Source of the DNA: Diphasiastrum complanatum
Taxonomy: Eukaryota > Streptophyta > Lycopodiopsida > Lycopodiales > Lycopodiaceae
DNA: 36,141 nt
Direction: 5' to 3'
Assembly: GCA_029204225.1 (NCBI GenBank)
Contig: MU835807.1
Span: 1-36,141 of the forward strand
Shown here: positions 1 through 11,560 of the stretch, one piece after another
How the letters are laid out: each line of letters begins with the position of its first letter
Numbering within the stretch: the first letter of the stretch is position 1
Program-made: the position numbers and the translations under genes
The notes under the pieces: generated by a model
What the model saw: the letters and a program-made list of their open reading frames with translations, nothing else
Databases searched by the model: none
Told to the model about the DNA's origin: nothing

Positions 1-1620
1 TTTGATTGATTGTGTAGTTTATTGTGCTAGATTTTTTCAAAACTATGCTTGCATGACTATCTAGATAAAATCCGGTGATTACATAGTTTATTTTGATAGA
101 TTTCTTCAAGACATAATTTGTATGACTATTTAGTAAAATAGAAAATTCACCTTGAGAGGAGAGATCTTGTGGTAGTGTGAAAGAGAGACATTGTGTGGCA
201 TTACTACTTGGTGAAGTTGACAAGACCCCTTGGGATGAGGAGTCTACGTCTGACTACGTCTTTCCTTGGTGCTCTTTCCCCTGGACTTGTTTGCCTTGCC
301 TAGTACATTCATAGTTTGGTGTGATGGGATAGAAGCCCCTCTGTTCACCCAATTTAGTTAGGAGTAGCATGATTTGGGACTTTGTCTAAACCCTTGACCT
401 ACAACCCTCCTTCCTAGCCTTTTGAGAAGGAAATGTAAACCTTTTTGGAATTCAGATTTGTTTCCACAACTTCACAACAAAGTACCAGCTCTTATCCTTG
501 GCTTAGACCCTTGCATTAGATTTCTTTCCTACTTAACGATAGGTCCATCCAAGATCTCTCCTTTGGGTCCTTGGTGGTTGGTATAAGTGTTTTGAGCCAT
601 AGTTAGGATTGGTGATCTTGTCCTACTTTAGGTTTAGGTTTGGTATATACTCCCGATCTCGACTTTGAGATAGCTTTGATCTGGGATTGCTTGCATAATG
701 ATCAATCTCTCATATTTTCGACATCATTTGTGTTGACTTTATTATATTATATGACAAAGTCTTTGAGAGATAGATGGGATCCAAAGAGCATGTGGGTTTT
801 GGAAGCCAACACTTGTTCCTAGTTGGCCTTCACCTTGTCAATGTTTCAAAGCTCCAAGGCTACCCTGCTAGGTTCATGCTACTTTGACAAATGCTAACAT
901 TAGACAAAATATGGGCCCAAAGAGGGCCCTATAAGAAATGCCATGTAGGAGAGAGAGAAATAACTATAAAGTAATTATAATATCATTTTCTAACTTCTTT
1001 ACGCATCTGCCCGCACTACTTTCCATGTAAATGAATGCACCTTAGTTTAGTCACATCAAACTTCACTGGTGCTTAACCATAGTTAAAATATAATTTTTAA
1101 AATGCTAAAATATTCCCTCCCAATAGTTGGAAACACTCAAAAATTTGAATTAGGAGTGACATTTTTGAAACAAAGCCTACGCCATCTCTATCTCCAGAGT
1201 CAAAAACAAGTGTTTAGCGCCATCTCTATCTCTTACAGAGTCGTTAGCACCATCTCCAACTTTGTTATTGTCATTGTGTTATTCGTTACTATACTATTGT
1301 ACTGATGACAAAGCTTTATCATCTTCATGTGGATCTATCACCAGAATATGCTCCGCTCAAGACAAGAAATTCAAAGCAACCCAAATTGTCAACTTCTGAT
1401 ATGGTCCGATACAGGGAGGAAAAGCTAAAGCATGTAGATTTATGGTCATCATGAACATTGTATCCTATTGATCCATGTTCATTGCAACATTCAGATTTTC
1501 ATTCAGTGAATCAGTTAATAATCTATGTGTCATGGTAAAAATGGCCTTTTGGGTTACTGTGAGAATTTGATGCTCTATGGGAATGCACATTCAATGCAAA
1601 GAATACATTATTTAGAAGAG
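1..1620. other. No recognisable gene; unassigned non-coding DNA
   Basis: AT-rich sequence with only short chance open frames (the longest about 60-67 codons) and no protein family I recognise. Around 1179-1259 a short motif built on CATCTCTATCTC / CATCTCCAAC is repeated three times at irregular spacing, which could be the edge of a decayed mobile element. I see no LTR ends, RNA gene or host exon. Confidence 0.5.
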
Positions 1621-1622
1621 GA

Positions 1623-3590
1623 ATGAAGGAAAATATCAAAGGAGTGCGAAGAAAAATCTACAAAGTTGAAAACTTGTTTGGATTGGTTGTTAAAGACCAT
1701 TTGGCCAATGAGATTTCAATTAGAAACTCACTAGGCTCTATCTTGACTTCTAAATCTATGAAATCAATGTTAAACAATAACAAAATGAAAAAGATTAAGG
1801 CTTCAGTTACTGATAGCATTATGGATGAGGTTGGAAAAATATTAGACACTACATTGCTTCAGGGGGCATGTGATTTTTCTAGCATCAGTAGGGAAGCATA
1901 TGCAACAATGTTTAAGATGCTAAAGGAGACATTTGCACAGGTAAATATTGAAAAGTTTCCAATCCCACGACCATTTCATCTTTTAAAAAAAAAGACATGT
2001 TAAAGCAAGGTATGCAGACAATAGTTGATAATCCATCTCATATCAATGAAGTGTATTGCTCGAAAGGAGAAAGTCTAGCTTATAACAATTCCAACAATTT
2101 ATTACTAACATTCATCGTAAATTTTTACGGTATTATAAATGAGAATGTCAATAACAAGTTGATAGTTGTTCTCAAGTTAGATGACTCTGAAATTATAAAA
2201 GGACAAAAAAAAGAAAAAAGTCAATCTCACGATCATGAATGGAGCACTTTCAAATTCAGGATACTCAGAAGGCCTCAATTTCAGTGTTCAATCAAAAAAT
2301 GATATATGGTGGTTGGCAGCATTTCAAGTATAACAGTTTCTTCGCATAATAAATAGGGGTAATCATTTGAATATGGATTTCATTTGGGAAATCTTCTCTG
2401 TGTTAATATTATGAGGCTAATCACGTTTTTGTATTCTCTTATGGATGATGAAAGAAGACCATGAAATTCTCTCATAGATATTTAATAGAACGTCATATCC
2501 TGCCACCATAAAAAATCACATGGAGGGAGTTCCACTCAATATTCCTAGAATTGACACTTTTCAACATTGAATGGCATTTAGCAGGAGATCTGAAGACATT
2601 AAAATGTATGTTCACTGTATCTCACGGCGCTAACTCTAAACACCCTTGTTTGTACTGCATGAAAACAACAAAAGACATGACAAGGAGTACATGAATATCA
2701 AGAGATCAAGAAGATCCTAATTGGAAATCTGTACTACCGATTCCTCTTCGAAATGTTCATCTCTGTACATTGCATGCAGAGGTGCGTATTAGAGAAAAAA
2801 TAATATATCTTCACATCTTGTTTGCATGAAATTCTGAGCCAAAGGCCTCTGCGAAGGAAGCTATTTCCAGATTAGCGGATGTGTTGTCCAAAGCAGACTT
2901 ACATAAAAGCCACGTTAAAATAAAAAAAGATGACAAGCTATCAGGTAAAACAGGAAATATTCCATGCAAGACGAGCATTGGAGGATCCAAAGCGCGAAGA
3001 TTTTTATCAACTTATTCTGGCAAACAATCCAAGATTCAATATACAATTTGAAAAGAAATTATTGCAGCAACTCAAGATTTTGAAGAAGAAGGTTCTACTC
3101 GTATACACAAAGTAGAAGTTTGAAAAAAGTTAGACAACATAGTGAAATACTTGAAAAAAGATAAATTTTCAAATACTGATGTACAAATGATACAGAAAAA
3201 AATCAGTGAATTTGTGGATGCAGTTCAAAGTGCATAGGGTGTTGATCATATAACATATTATATGGTAAGATTTTGATGTTACACTATGATAGACAAATAT
3301 GTGCAATTAAATTAGATATTTTTGGTACTGATTTAGATTATGTTTTTATGACATGCAACACATATTACGACATCATTCGACATTCTTTGCAAGAAATAGT
3401 GGAAGTCTTAGCATATGGTCATCGCAAAAGATGGAAAAATCTCATTGGCAAGCAAGAGCGGCATTGCATAAAAGTACACAACATGGCAAGGACTAGCACA
3501 AAAAACAGCTATATACTGCAACTTTTCCAATGGTTTTATAGAAGAATCCAAATTCATCATAATAAAAAAATCGACGGATTATAAAAAAAT
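1623..3590 (+). pseudogene. Degenerate DNA-transposon transposase-like gene, superfamily unknown
   Basis: A run of broken frames on the plus strand that together look like one decayed protein. Pieces: 1623-2003 (126 codons, lysine-rich, helical), 1997-2302, a frame at about 2565-2690, 2702-2825, 2930-3115 and 3273-3584. The most informative piece is near 2565-2665 and reads FNIEWHLAGDLKTLK followed by an HPCLYCM motif, a CxxC pair that could bind zinc. It is followed by NVHLCTLHAEVRIREKI near 2750-2795. From memory this pattern (hydrophobic-GDxK, then ANS.xPCxxC, then a LHA.xRI segment) resembles transposase-like ORFs common in invertebrate and some fungal genomes. I cannot name the superfamily. 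Frameshifts and stops separate every piece, so it is non-functional. It converges tail-to-tail on the minus-strand ORF at 3690-4904. A decayed host gene is the alternative. Confidence 0.45.
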
Positions 3591-3689
3591 TCAAAAACAT
3601 GCAAATGTATACAAGCCAGTAGGCAATAGACACACAATAAAATTTTGTATATTAAATAAAAATATTTACAAAGTACAATTCAGCAGTAT

Positions 3690-4904
3690 CTACTCTGCTT
3701 CTGATACTTTCTCCAATGAAAGTTGCAACTTAGAATCATGCAACACTTTTCTTCTTTCGTATGGATCTAACAGCTCATAGTTTTCATGCTTACTCAGATC
3801 AACGTAAGTAGCATACAATGCAAAATGAGATGATCTGAGCATGGAATTCACTGGTCCATATCCTAAAATTTTAAGTGCAATAGTTTTCTTTACAAAAATT
3901 ATTCTATGCACCTTATTAAAATTATATCTTCCAAGAAAATGAGACAGTGCCTTGATTGCCATAATCATAGTCTCACCATGTTGATGAAACTTTGAATGGG
4001 CAACACTTATCACATTATTCTTGAAGAACTTCCAATAGTGCCCCAGTGCATGATCTCTTGAAAAATTCTCCAGCAGAAGATCTCTACCCTCCTCGACGAA
4101 TTGCGAAATTATCAATGGAAGATTGTTTTCTGATATGATAAAAAACAAAGTAAGCTCCAGTATATAATCTGACATAACGAATCTACTAGTACATGATAAG
4201 ATACAAAAACTTAGGCATTCGGCTTTGTCTTCCCTGATTATTGTCTCTCTATTAATATTATGTCCACCTTTTGATGACAATATTGTTCGTGAATAGACAA
4301 TTGATTGAGGAAAACCAAGTTGACTTTGGATTCTAAAAACCTCCTCCTCAGAAGGTAGATCATCTTCTTTGTTGCACATTTCCTCCACAATCATTTTCAA
4401 ACAATCTTTCTCTAAATAAAACTTATCATTATGTACATCGTCAACACCAAAGAGAAGATCATCAACATCAAAATCAATTATATCCGAAAATTCATCAAGC
4501 TTTTTGCTCAAAATGCAAAGAGTCTCAGCTTCAGTGAAATAAAAAAGATCCGATATATCCGATATTGTTAAAAAAGAATTATTATCTATATTATAAGTAG
4601 GCAAAGTGATCAAAGATTTATCAGAAGGAGAAAGGGTAGTGGGTGTTCTAGAGCCTATAAACGATGCCCTATTTTGAACAGGATCAAAATCTGAACAATC
4701 ATCTAAATTAACGCTCGTATCAATAAAAAAAGTATCTATATCTACAATCTTTGACTTTTCAGACTTTGTACCACTGGAAGAAGCAGCTTCAAAAGTGGAA
4801 GGGACAGCTTCCGAATCGTAAAAAATATTTAACAAAAGAAAAAAAAATAAATGCAGATTGAAAATCAACAAATCTACATTTTTTATTGTGAATTGGGCAC
4901 TCAT
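3690..4904 (-). CDS. Unknown protein, 404 aa, acidic Ser-rich N-terminus and helical C-terminus
   Basis: The longest uninterrupted frame in the window (404 codons, ATG at 4902-4904), in DNA so AT-rich that such a length is unlikely by chance. I recognise no family. Residues 1-30 are hydrophobic (a run of Phe and Leu) and may be read-through of a pyrimidine tract rather than real coding sequence. Residues 33-150 are rich in Ser, Thr and Asp with low complexity. Residues 150-400 look like a helical globular domain with scattered cysteines (CILSC near residue 230) and a conserved-looking end containing LGYGPVNSMLRSSHFALYATYVD. Its 3' end lies about 100 bp from the end of the plus-strand transposase-like fragments, so it may be the second gene of that element. 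A host gene or exon is possible. No promoter or polyadenylation signal was assigned. Confidence 0.45.
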   Translation of the reverse strand: MSAQFTIKNVDLLIFNLHLFFFLLLNIFYDSEAVPSTFEAASSSGTKSEKSKIVDIDTFFIDTSVNLDDCSDFDPVQNRASFIGSRTPTTLSPSDKSLITLPTYNIDNNSFLTISDISDLFYFTEAETLCILSKKLDEFSDIIDFDVDDLLFGVDDVHNDKFYLEKDCLKMIVEEMCNKEDDLPSEEEVFRIQSQLGFPQSIVYSRTILSSKGGHNINRETIIREDKAECLSFCILSCTSRFVMSDYILELTLFFIISENNLPLIISQFVEEGRDLLLENFSRDHALGHYWKFFKNNVISVAHSKFHQHGETMIMAIKALSHFLGRYNFNKVHRIIFVKKTIALKILGYGPVNSMLRSSHFALYATYVDLSKHENYELLDPYERRKVLHDSKLQLSLEKVSEAE

Positions 4905-4934
4905 CTACAGACTTGAAATCATTATGTAGCTTTA

Positions 4935-5222
4935 TTAGATATGCTTGTCGAGTGCCACCAGGTCCTGATAATGAATCATGTCTTTATTCTGAGATCTGAA
5001 TGACGGAGTACTGAGCAAAGACTTAAATCTGAGATATATCTCAAAAAATGCCTCCACACCAAGACCCTCAGTAATAGAAGGAAGAATAAAAAAAAAAGGA
5101 GAAAAAAGAGATTTGCAATACTCCAAACTATCAGTAATACCAAATTCATAAAAAAAAGGGTGCTTAGCACTCATAATGCAATTCACATATGGCATATCAT
5201 TTACAAGAACATGTATTGCCAA
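4935..5222 (-). pseudogene. Upstream same-frame fragment of the unknown minus-strand ORF
   Basis: An open stretch of 95 codons in exactly the same frame as the 404-codon ORF below it, separated by about 30 bases that hold several stop codons. It has no ATG at its left edge (the frame opens at a TTG). It contains a hydrophobic run with several Phe residues and a segment FFEIYLRFKSLLSTPSFRSQ. Either this is an upstream exon with the stops inside a short intron, or the N-terminal part of the same gene lost by mutation. I see no convincing donor and acceptor pair, so the second reading is slightly preferred. Confidence 0.3.
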
Positions 5223-5643
5223 AAGTTGACGACAAACAAGAGTAAAAACTCAAACACACATGCCCAAGCTTCTTATTGGCCATGGCATATGATTGTTCAT
5301 CAAAATGAACTATTTGAACAATGATCCACATTAATAATATAACGTCAAGCTTATTGCTACAAATGAACTACACCAGCAATCATTAGGAAAAAATACAACA
5401 AGTCTTCCCACAGACTTAGTTGGTATAGAGAAACAACTACAAACAAATCATTTCTTATGTAACAGCTTCGGAGGAAATAGCACCAGGCAAGAATACGAGT
5501 AATGCAAGAGATTTCTTCAAGTCCTGATTCCAACATGTAGAAAACTACCGTCAGAGACCAGCATTAATGAATCTACTGGAAGCCCTAGTCACTACAAAGA
5601 ACAGCAAGTAATTTTTGTTAGCAACCTTTAAGATTCAAATATC
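5223..5643. other. Intergenic; probable 3' UTR of the GPI-anchored protein gene
   Basis: No coding sequence is seen. Because the neighbouring gene runs on the minus strand and stops at 5644, the right part of this stretch should be its 3' untranslated region. I could not pick a convincing polyadenylation signal. Confidence 0.4.
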
Positions 5644-6224
5644 TCAGAAGATGGCAACAACTAATCCAATAATGGAAGCTAGGATGAGGCTGAACGAAAA
5701 GTGTCGCATGCTTTGGGCACCACTGCAGGGTTCGGCAGTTCCACTGAAACATCCCGTTTGCTGATACTTTGCCTTTCCGGCTGAAAAAACAAAGGTTGAG
5801 TTGGAACCACCATGGCTGAATAATATGCACCAAAAGTAAGGTGAGCCACCAGCATAACCACTTATTCCAGCACCAAATTCTGTTTGATTCTTGTTGAGAA
5901 GTGTGGTGACTGATTTGCTGTCTAGAAACAGAAGATTTGAAAAGGCGTAACTGGCATCCTGGTACTTCGTCTCACATGCTAGCACAATTCCGCTGATATC
6001 TGAGATTGTCATTGGATCAACCCCACAGTTATCCGCAAACGTTTGATTGAATTCGTAGTCAGCAGGTTTCTCACCATTTGGCCCCACCTCATTACACTGA
6101 CCTTGATATGCTTGAATATATTGGAGGGCTATGCACGCTAGACCAGGGTTATCATGCAAAGCAGGCAGTTTGTTTGCAGTCCGGTTCTGGTTGACAATAA
6201 CGGCCAAATCATCTGCAGGATTAT
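5644..6224 (-). CDS. GPI-anchored cell-surface protein, exon 2 (main domain and GPI signal)
   Basis: Exon 2 of a plant gene whose exon 1 is 13331-13427; the joined product is 225 aa. The acceptor reads TTGGCAG before ATAATCC, and joining to the exon-1 donor (TCCG|GTAAGT) completes a GAT codon with the frame preserved. The domain has NRTANKLPALHDNPGLACIA, several Cys residues, PYFWCILFSHGG, and multiple N-glycosylation sequons (NRT, NQT, NST). It ends with a small-residue region (CSGAQS) and the hydrophobic tail HFSFSLILASIIGLVVAIF, a typical GPI-attachment signal. It resembles the plant group annotated as uncharacterised GPI-anchored proteins in Arabidopsis (At5g19230/At3g06035 and relatives). 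The expected site is the outer face of the plasma membrane. No enzymatic function is known. The frame is intact and the gene looks functional. Confidence 0.88.
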
Positions 6225-8898
6225 CTGCCAATCACAAGTTGCCTGTGATTTAGAAAATCTGTAGATATTTTCCCCATGCCCCCATGAGTTGCCTAACACA
6301 GAAATTAAGTGAGAAGAATCCAGTCCTCTAATAGTTTAGATGCTCTTATGGTTATGTATGCCACTTACTAATGCCTTTATACAATCTAGGCCTAGATGCA
6401 AGAATGTTGTCATCTTTCAGTTTTACTATTAATAAACCATAAAATGCAATGTGAGTTCCACAATCGTAGTTTGAAGCAAGATCATTTTCGTTTGACCACT
6501 TAAACAACGCCAATAGTGACAAGACATGCATGTAGCTATTAGCAGAGTTGTTGTTACCAGCCTTACACCTTAACACGTCTCACAAATTTCCATTAACCAC
6601 TTGAATACAAGTGTTGCCAACTAATTCAGCCTATTAGGGTGTTTTGCATAGTACTTCAGATGCTTTCCAAAATGTGCAGTACTCTTTCAGAGTTCAGATT
6701 CCCTACTCTTTGTAACAATACAGCCATATTCAGAAACCAGACTTACATGTTACTTCAGTACTTGCATCTGGAACGTTTAGAAAAACTTCAATCCTCAAAA
6801 AGTAAAGCACTACATCAAAGCAGAAGGCTTCACAAGCAAAAGTCCAGGAATGATTTTTCCAAGTTACACTTTTTGCAAGGAAGAGTCAAACCATTATTAC
6901 CAGTATTTGGAAGCAAATTCCTCGTTTCAATCTTCAAACGTCAGGACTTTTGGCCTTAAGCAATCCAGCCAGCATACCTCATCAACAATTCAGTCCTTTG
7001 GTCCACATCTAATCGTCAGAGTTTCTTGTAAAAGTTAAACCGTCTTTTTTTGCAGCTTTCTGAGGACGGATGGCTTGCTCCTATTTGACACGAGTCAATT
7101 AGACTTTTTTTTCTCTTGCATGTCCTCATTTGTAGAACAGATTGTGTTGTAACTCCTGAGCCAAGCGGAGAAAGGGAGGTCCTCACCAACTCACTGCTTA
7201 TTGGGGAGCTCAGTCAATTTTATCTTGCCTCAAAAAAAATTATGCATAGTTAAGAACTTCACAAGAGCCATCAACGGAATTGTTACAGCAAGGTCCATCA
7301 GCACTCAACTCAGCCTGCAACTAGTTGGCTTAGCAGACATCAAAACAGCAATTGATAAATTGTAAATTCTTCTTATTTAGGGAAGATGAAGAGAGATTCC
7401 ATTTGATTAACTTTGCTTTTTTTTTCCAACCTTAATCATGATCAAGTCTGCACTTCACTTCCAAAGACGGATCTAGGTAATGAACTTGTCATGAGTGACA
7501 ACAATAAAGATTACTAATATAGCCCTCAAATTTAGCATGACCTCAGCTATTTATAGTGGTCATTTGTGCCTCTACTATAAGTTTGGGACCTTATTTAGCT
7601 AAATTGGGCCTTACAACCATTATTACAATTCCGCTATTCACAAATATAGCGCGGCTGTTTGAGCCACTTTATTAACAATTCAATTGACTAAATCTAGTCT
7701 AATTTAGCTCCATGGCTATATTTAGCATTACATTTAGTAAGCTCATGGGCTAATTATATGCAGCACATGACACAGAAGGCTGAAGTACATCATAAGCAAT
7801 AACAATAAGTTCTCCAACGAAGAGCTCAAGCAATATCAAATCATTAAGCCAAGAAATAAGTGTTCTTAATGCCTGTTTATAGTCCCTTGATGAACTCAAA
7901 AAGGAAAATTCAAATATTCAAGGGAGGAAAAACTTCTAAAAGGGAAACAATGTACCTTTTATAATTAATCAATAAGAGTTGGGCCCTTTGACCAACATGA
8001 ATAGAAAGAGGACCCTTGGCATATACATGAATAAAAGGGCATGAGGCCAACATAATGATAAAATGGCGCTGCGAGGCATCAATATATTGCAAGCACCAAT
8101 GATAGTGCTAGATGGACCAAACATCCATAACTTTGCCCCATTGAAAAAACATTGCCCTCAATGTGGGCGTGTGAAAAGTAGCATCTAGTAGAAACATCAT
8201 TGATGTCATTAAATGTAGTCGATGTCAAATCCAAGCCAAAAAAGGTGCATGTGTCCATAAGTGGTTGCATAAAGGGACCATACTAAACAAGAACATTAAA
8301 AGAGGTACCTATCAAGTTATCAGATAGCTCAAGATGCCAAATGAAAGGCATCATGACAATGGACCATGCATACCATAAGAATGTAAAGATAGCACCAAGC
8401 TTCCACCATGTCACTCGAATATAACAAGAATGCTAGAGAAGAGTCTAAACACTATCATAACCATACCAAGCAATCAAAGAGCCCATGAATGTATGAAAGT
8501 AATTGCTTTGAAGGACGCATAAGATATAACCCAAAGAACAAAGCCTAGGTCTACCATAAACTTTGATTACCATAGTTGAAGCAACAAATCCACTTTGGTA
8601 CATAGCATGAACGTGAAAGAAGGCCTCTCAATGCAAAAGGATCCACGTGAACTAAAGGAAGTTGTCAAAGTATAAGTATCAACATCTCGTCGTTGATGTA
8701 ACCATGCCAAACTACATGAATTGGCCATGCAAGACGTAGCAACAAAACATGCCTTGTATCAGTAGATAGTAATAGAGCAAGAAATTTACACATGCCCCAA
8801 GCAATCTACAAGGACCAAAAATATCTAGCACCATCAATAGAACATGTCATCTATGCATTCCATCTAATCAAATAGACCAAGAATGCCAAGTAGTAGAG

Positions 8899-8954
8899 AC
8901 ATGAACACGTGGACATGCGGGTGTGGACATGAACACCTGGACATGCGGGTGTGT
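8899..8954. repeat. Tandem duplication, 28-bp unit x 2
   Basis: Two adjacent copies (8899-8926 and 8927-8954) of a unit starting ACATGAACAC and continuing GGACATGCGGGTGTG. They differ at two positions. Located inside the long intron. Confidence 0.85.
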
Positions 8955-10796
8955 AGAAGTCCCAAGCAATCCATAAGACCCATGAATGTGAACCATCCGC
9001 AAGAACTAGTTCAAATGCAGTTAGAGAAATATGGACTAGGAGTGAGATATAGAAAAACCCATGATCTGGCTCCACAATCATAGTAACGCCCGTAAAGCAT
9101 CATAGCAAGTTAGAGCATATGTAATAGTACGTGATGTCATAAAGTAGCATAATGAACTAGGCACAACTACAAAACTAACGTGTCAACAACATCTATACCC
9201 ACCATAAAAAAAAAGGACACTAATGCATACCTCCAGCAAGTCCATAATATGCATCGAAGGATAAACCAAAGGATGTAAAGCAACTATTTGATCTTGGCCA
9301 TAGTTAAAACATCAAGTGTATCAACTAGAACGTTTGATACCAACAGAATCTCTATAGCATCTAGATCATGTAACATAATTTCATCTCGAATATCTTGTAG
9401 CCAATGACAACATCTATGTTTGCATCTACATGAACCTTTGTAGCATCATGTGGCGACTAACATATATCCGAGTCAGCCATGACATTGGCACCATCCTAAG
9501 AATCATTTGGTGGATACATAGCATGAATAAGATCCTCGACAAAAGTATCCTAATTAGGAGTGTAAGCATCTGATCAATGTCGCCCACCGAGACCCTGCCG
9601 TGCCTTGGAACAAACAAAGAACCATCGTGACCATAAAAGTATCATGCTTTGGATAGATCTCAAAATAAGACTCTAATGTGTTCAACTAGTTTTTTTAGCA
9701 AATTCAATGTTGCCAAAGGACCCATGATATAAAAGGGGAAAATACAAAAGTGACAACATATATGAATGGAGTATATTCCATGGGAAACGTAAGTGAAAAT
9801 CATCAAATTACGTAAGCGGTGCTTTGAGTGGTGCCAAGCACAACTAGCGAAAAAGTATGGAAGAAGAAGCCATCAAGAGAGCGGACTCTTGTCATCACCC
9901 TAGATCTTAGGTCCACATAAAACACTAGTAGGCTGAAAAATCAATGGTAGAATGGGCAAAAGAGATGGCTGAAAATTGGTAACAAAATCAGCAAACAAAA
10001 GTGATTAAAAAAAGGCATAAATAAGCCCCGCAAAAAGTGGCACCAACTTCCAGTAAAGGTTGTCCAATATGATTGTAAAATGTCAACAAGCCATAAATGA
10101 AATAGAGCTTCAAAATATCATCAAAAGAATGCAAAAAAGCACAAAAGAGATGAAGTGGAAAAAGAAAACTTAAAAAAACTTGATATATGGAAAGTGAACT
10201 TATTTTACTCAAAATTAAAATGTAGCTTCCAAACTACTAGTATTCATGAAACTACTCACCTTCATATCATATCAATTTGTGCCAAAAGATCATTAAGTCC
10301 TCAAATTATAGCTTTTGGTAATATTCATGAGTGAGGATGGTGTGTTTTTTTTTCCGATTTTTTGATTTTTTTTTTGGGCAATATGGGTATCAAATGAAAG
10401 CTCTAATTAAGAGCATTATTACTATGTAGTTTGTCGAGCATTTCTGATACGATTCGGTCAAGTTTAGGTGCATTAATCCATGTTGGGTTCCGTCAAGGAT
10501 AAAAATTCAAAACTAACCTCTAGCCTGTTTGTTACGATCACAAATAATTCCAATGGGACAGAGACAGAGAACTGTAGAGCAATTGTAAAACGTTCCCCAA
10601 GACCTCCAATCAGGATTGAGCACCAAGAACACAATAAGGGAGTGCAATGGACAAAACAGTCCCAACCAAACCTAGATCGTCCAAACTAGCCCCCCGAGCA
10701 CTAGGGAGTATGGCAAATCACAATGACAGTAAGCGCTTACCAATCCGACAGCATAACGGCCGCAGACTCTCAATGATCCCTATGGACATGGGTGAG

Positions 10797-10817
10797 GGTA
10801 TATATAGAGAGTAGCAC
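10797..10817 (+). promoter_or_regulatory. TATA-box-like element TATATATAGAG in C-rich repeat DNA
   Basis: The plus strand carries GGGTATATATAGAGAGTAG in a GC-richer island inside the intron. It matches a plant core TATA box, and the composition change around it suggests a retroelement LTR remnant. No start site, coding region or LTR ends were found, so a promoter role is speculative. Confidence 0.2.
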
Positions 10818-11124
10818 CCACCCTGTTTGCCCATGCACCGAATCCACATGTAAGCGTGCTATCAACCCTTGCCTAACAACCATGCATGTCCACTGCATGT
10901 AGGTACCCCTAACCCATAATAGCAAAGACCCATGCATAGACACAATGCATGTACATCCTATCCCATACTAGGATGCAACACACATGCCTATACCGCATGC
11001 AGGCATAGCCCATGGTCCTACTCGACTATTATCCGGATTAGGCCTGGCCCCTACGTCTAAGACAGCCCCCCAATGGTACAAACTCCCATTAGGGCCATAA
11101 CAAATTGTACCTCGCTTTTTGCTT

Positions 11125-11177
11125 GCCCCCCCAGCGACAGTAGCAGGGGGGGCGCTGCCCCCCCTGCCCCCCCCCCA
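11125..11177. repeat. Poly-C / poly-G inverted tracts
   Basis: Homopolymer C runs alternate with a seven-G run: a C6 tract, then GCGACAGTAGCAGGGGGGGCG, then C8 and C11 tracts. The C and G runs could pair as a hairpin, and such runs are prone to slippage and assembly errors. Confidence 0.75.
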
Positions 11178-11510
11178 AGATAAAAATGGGGGTCCAAATG
11201 CGCACCAATAAGGGCCCAATATTTATGCCCCCAACTATATGCACATTGCACTCACATCTCCAGTGAAATGATTGCAAAAGTGATCATCATCCATAGAGTT
11301 GATAGCCCAAACTGTAGCAATAACATTTACTGAGAACCAAAGCAAATAACAACCAAATAGCTACTGAAAATAAGATCTGTTTGTGCCCTATCTACTGCAC
11401 TTCTGAGAGGCAAAATGTTGGTTTGACCATTGCTCCCCTAAGAAAATTTAGTCATAAGCTATTTTTCCAAAAACAAAAAATAAATAAATAAATAAAAATT
11501 CATCACGTTT

Positions 11511-11560
11511 CGCATTTTGAAACGCGTTTCATAGAATCGCGGTTCGCGAAACGTGTTTCG
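11511..11560. repeat. Cluster of palindromic CGAAACG-type sequences
   Basis: Contains the perfect 12-bp palindrome GAAACGCGTTTC (11519-11530), TTCGCGAA (11543-11550) and the near-palindrome CGAAACGTGTTTCG (11547-11560). Such clusters occur in termini of short non-autonomous transposons, but no matching partner end was identified. Confidence 0.6.

Noticed and set aside
8899-8954. CRISPR-like or satellite array
   Set aside because: Only two adjacent copies with no spacers; a simple local duplication in a plant intron.
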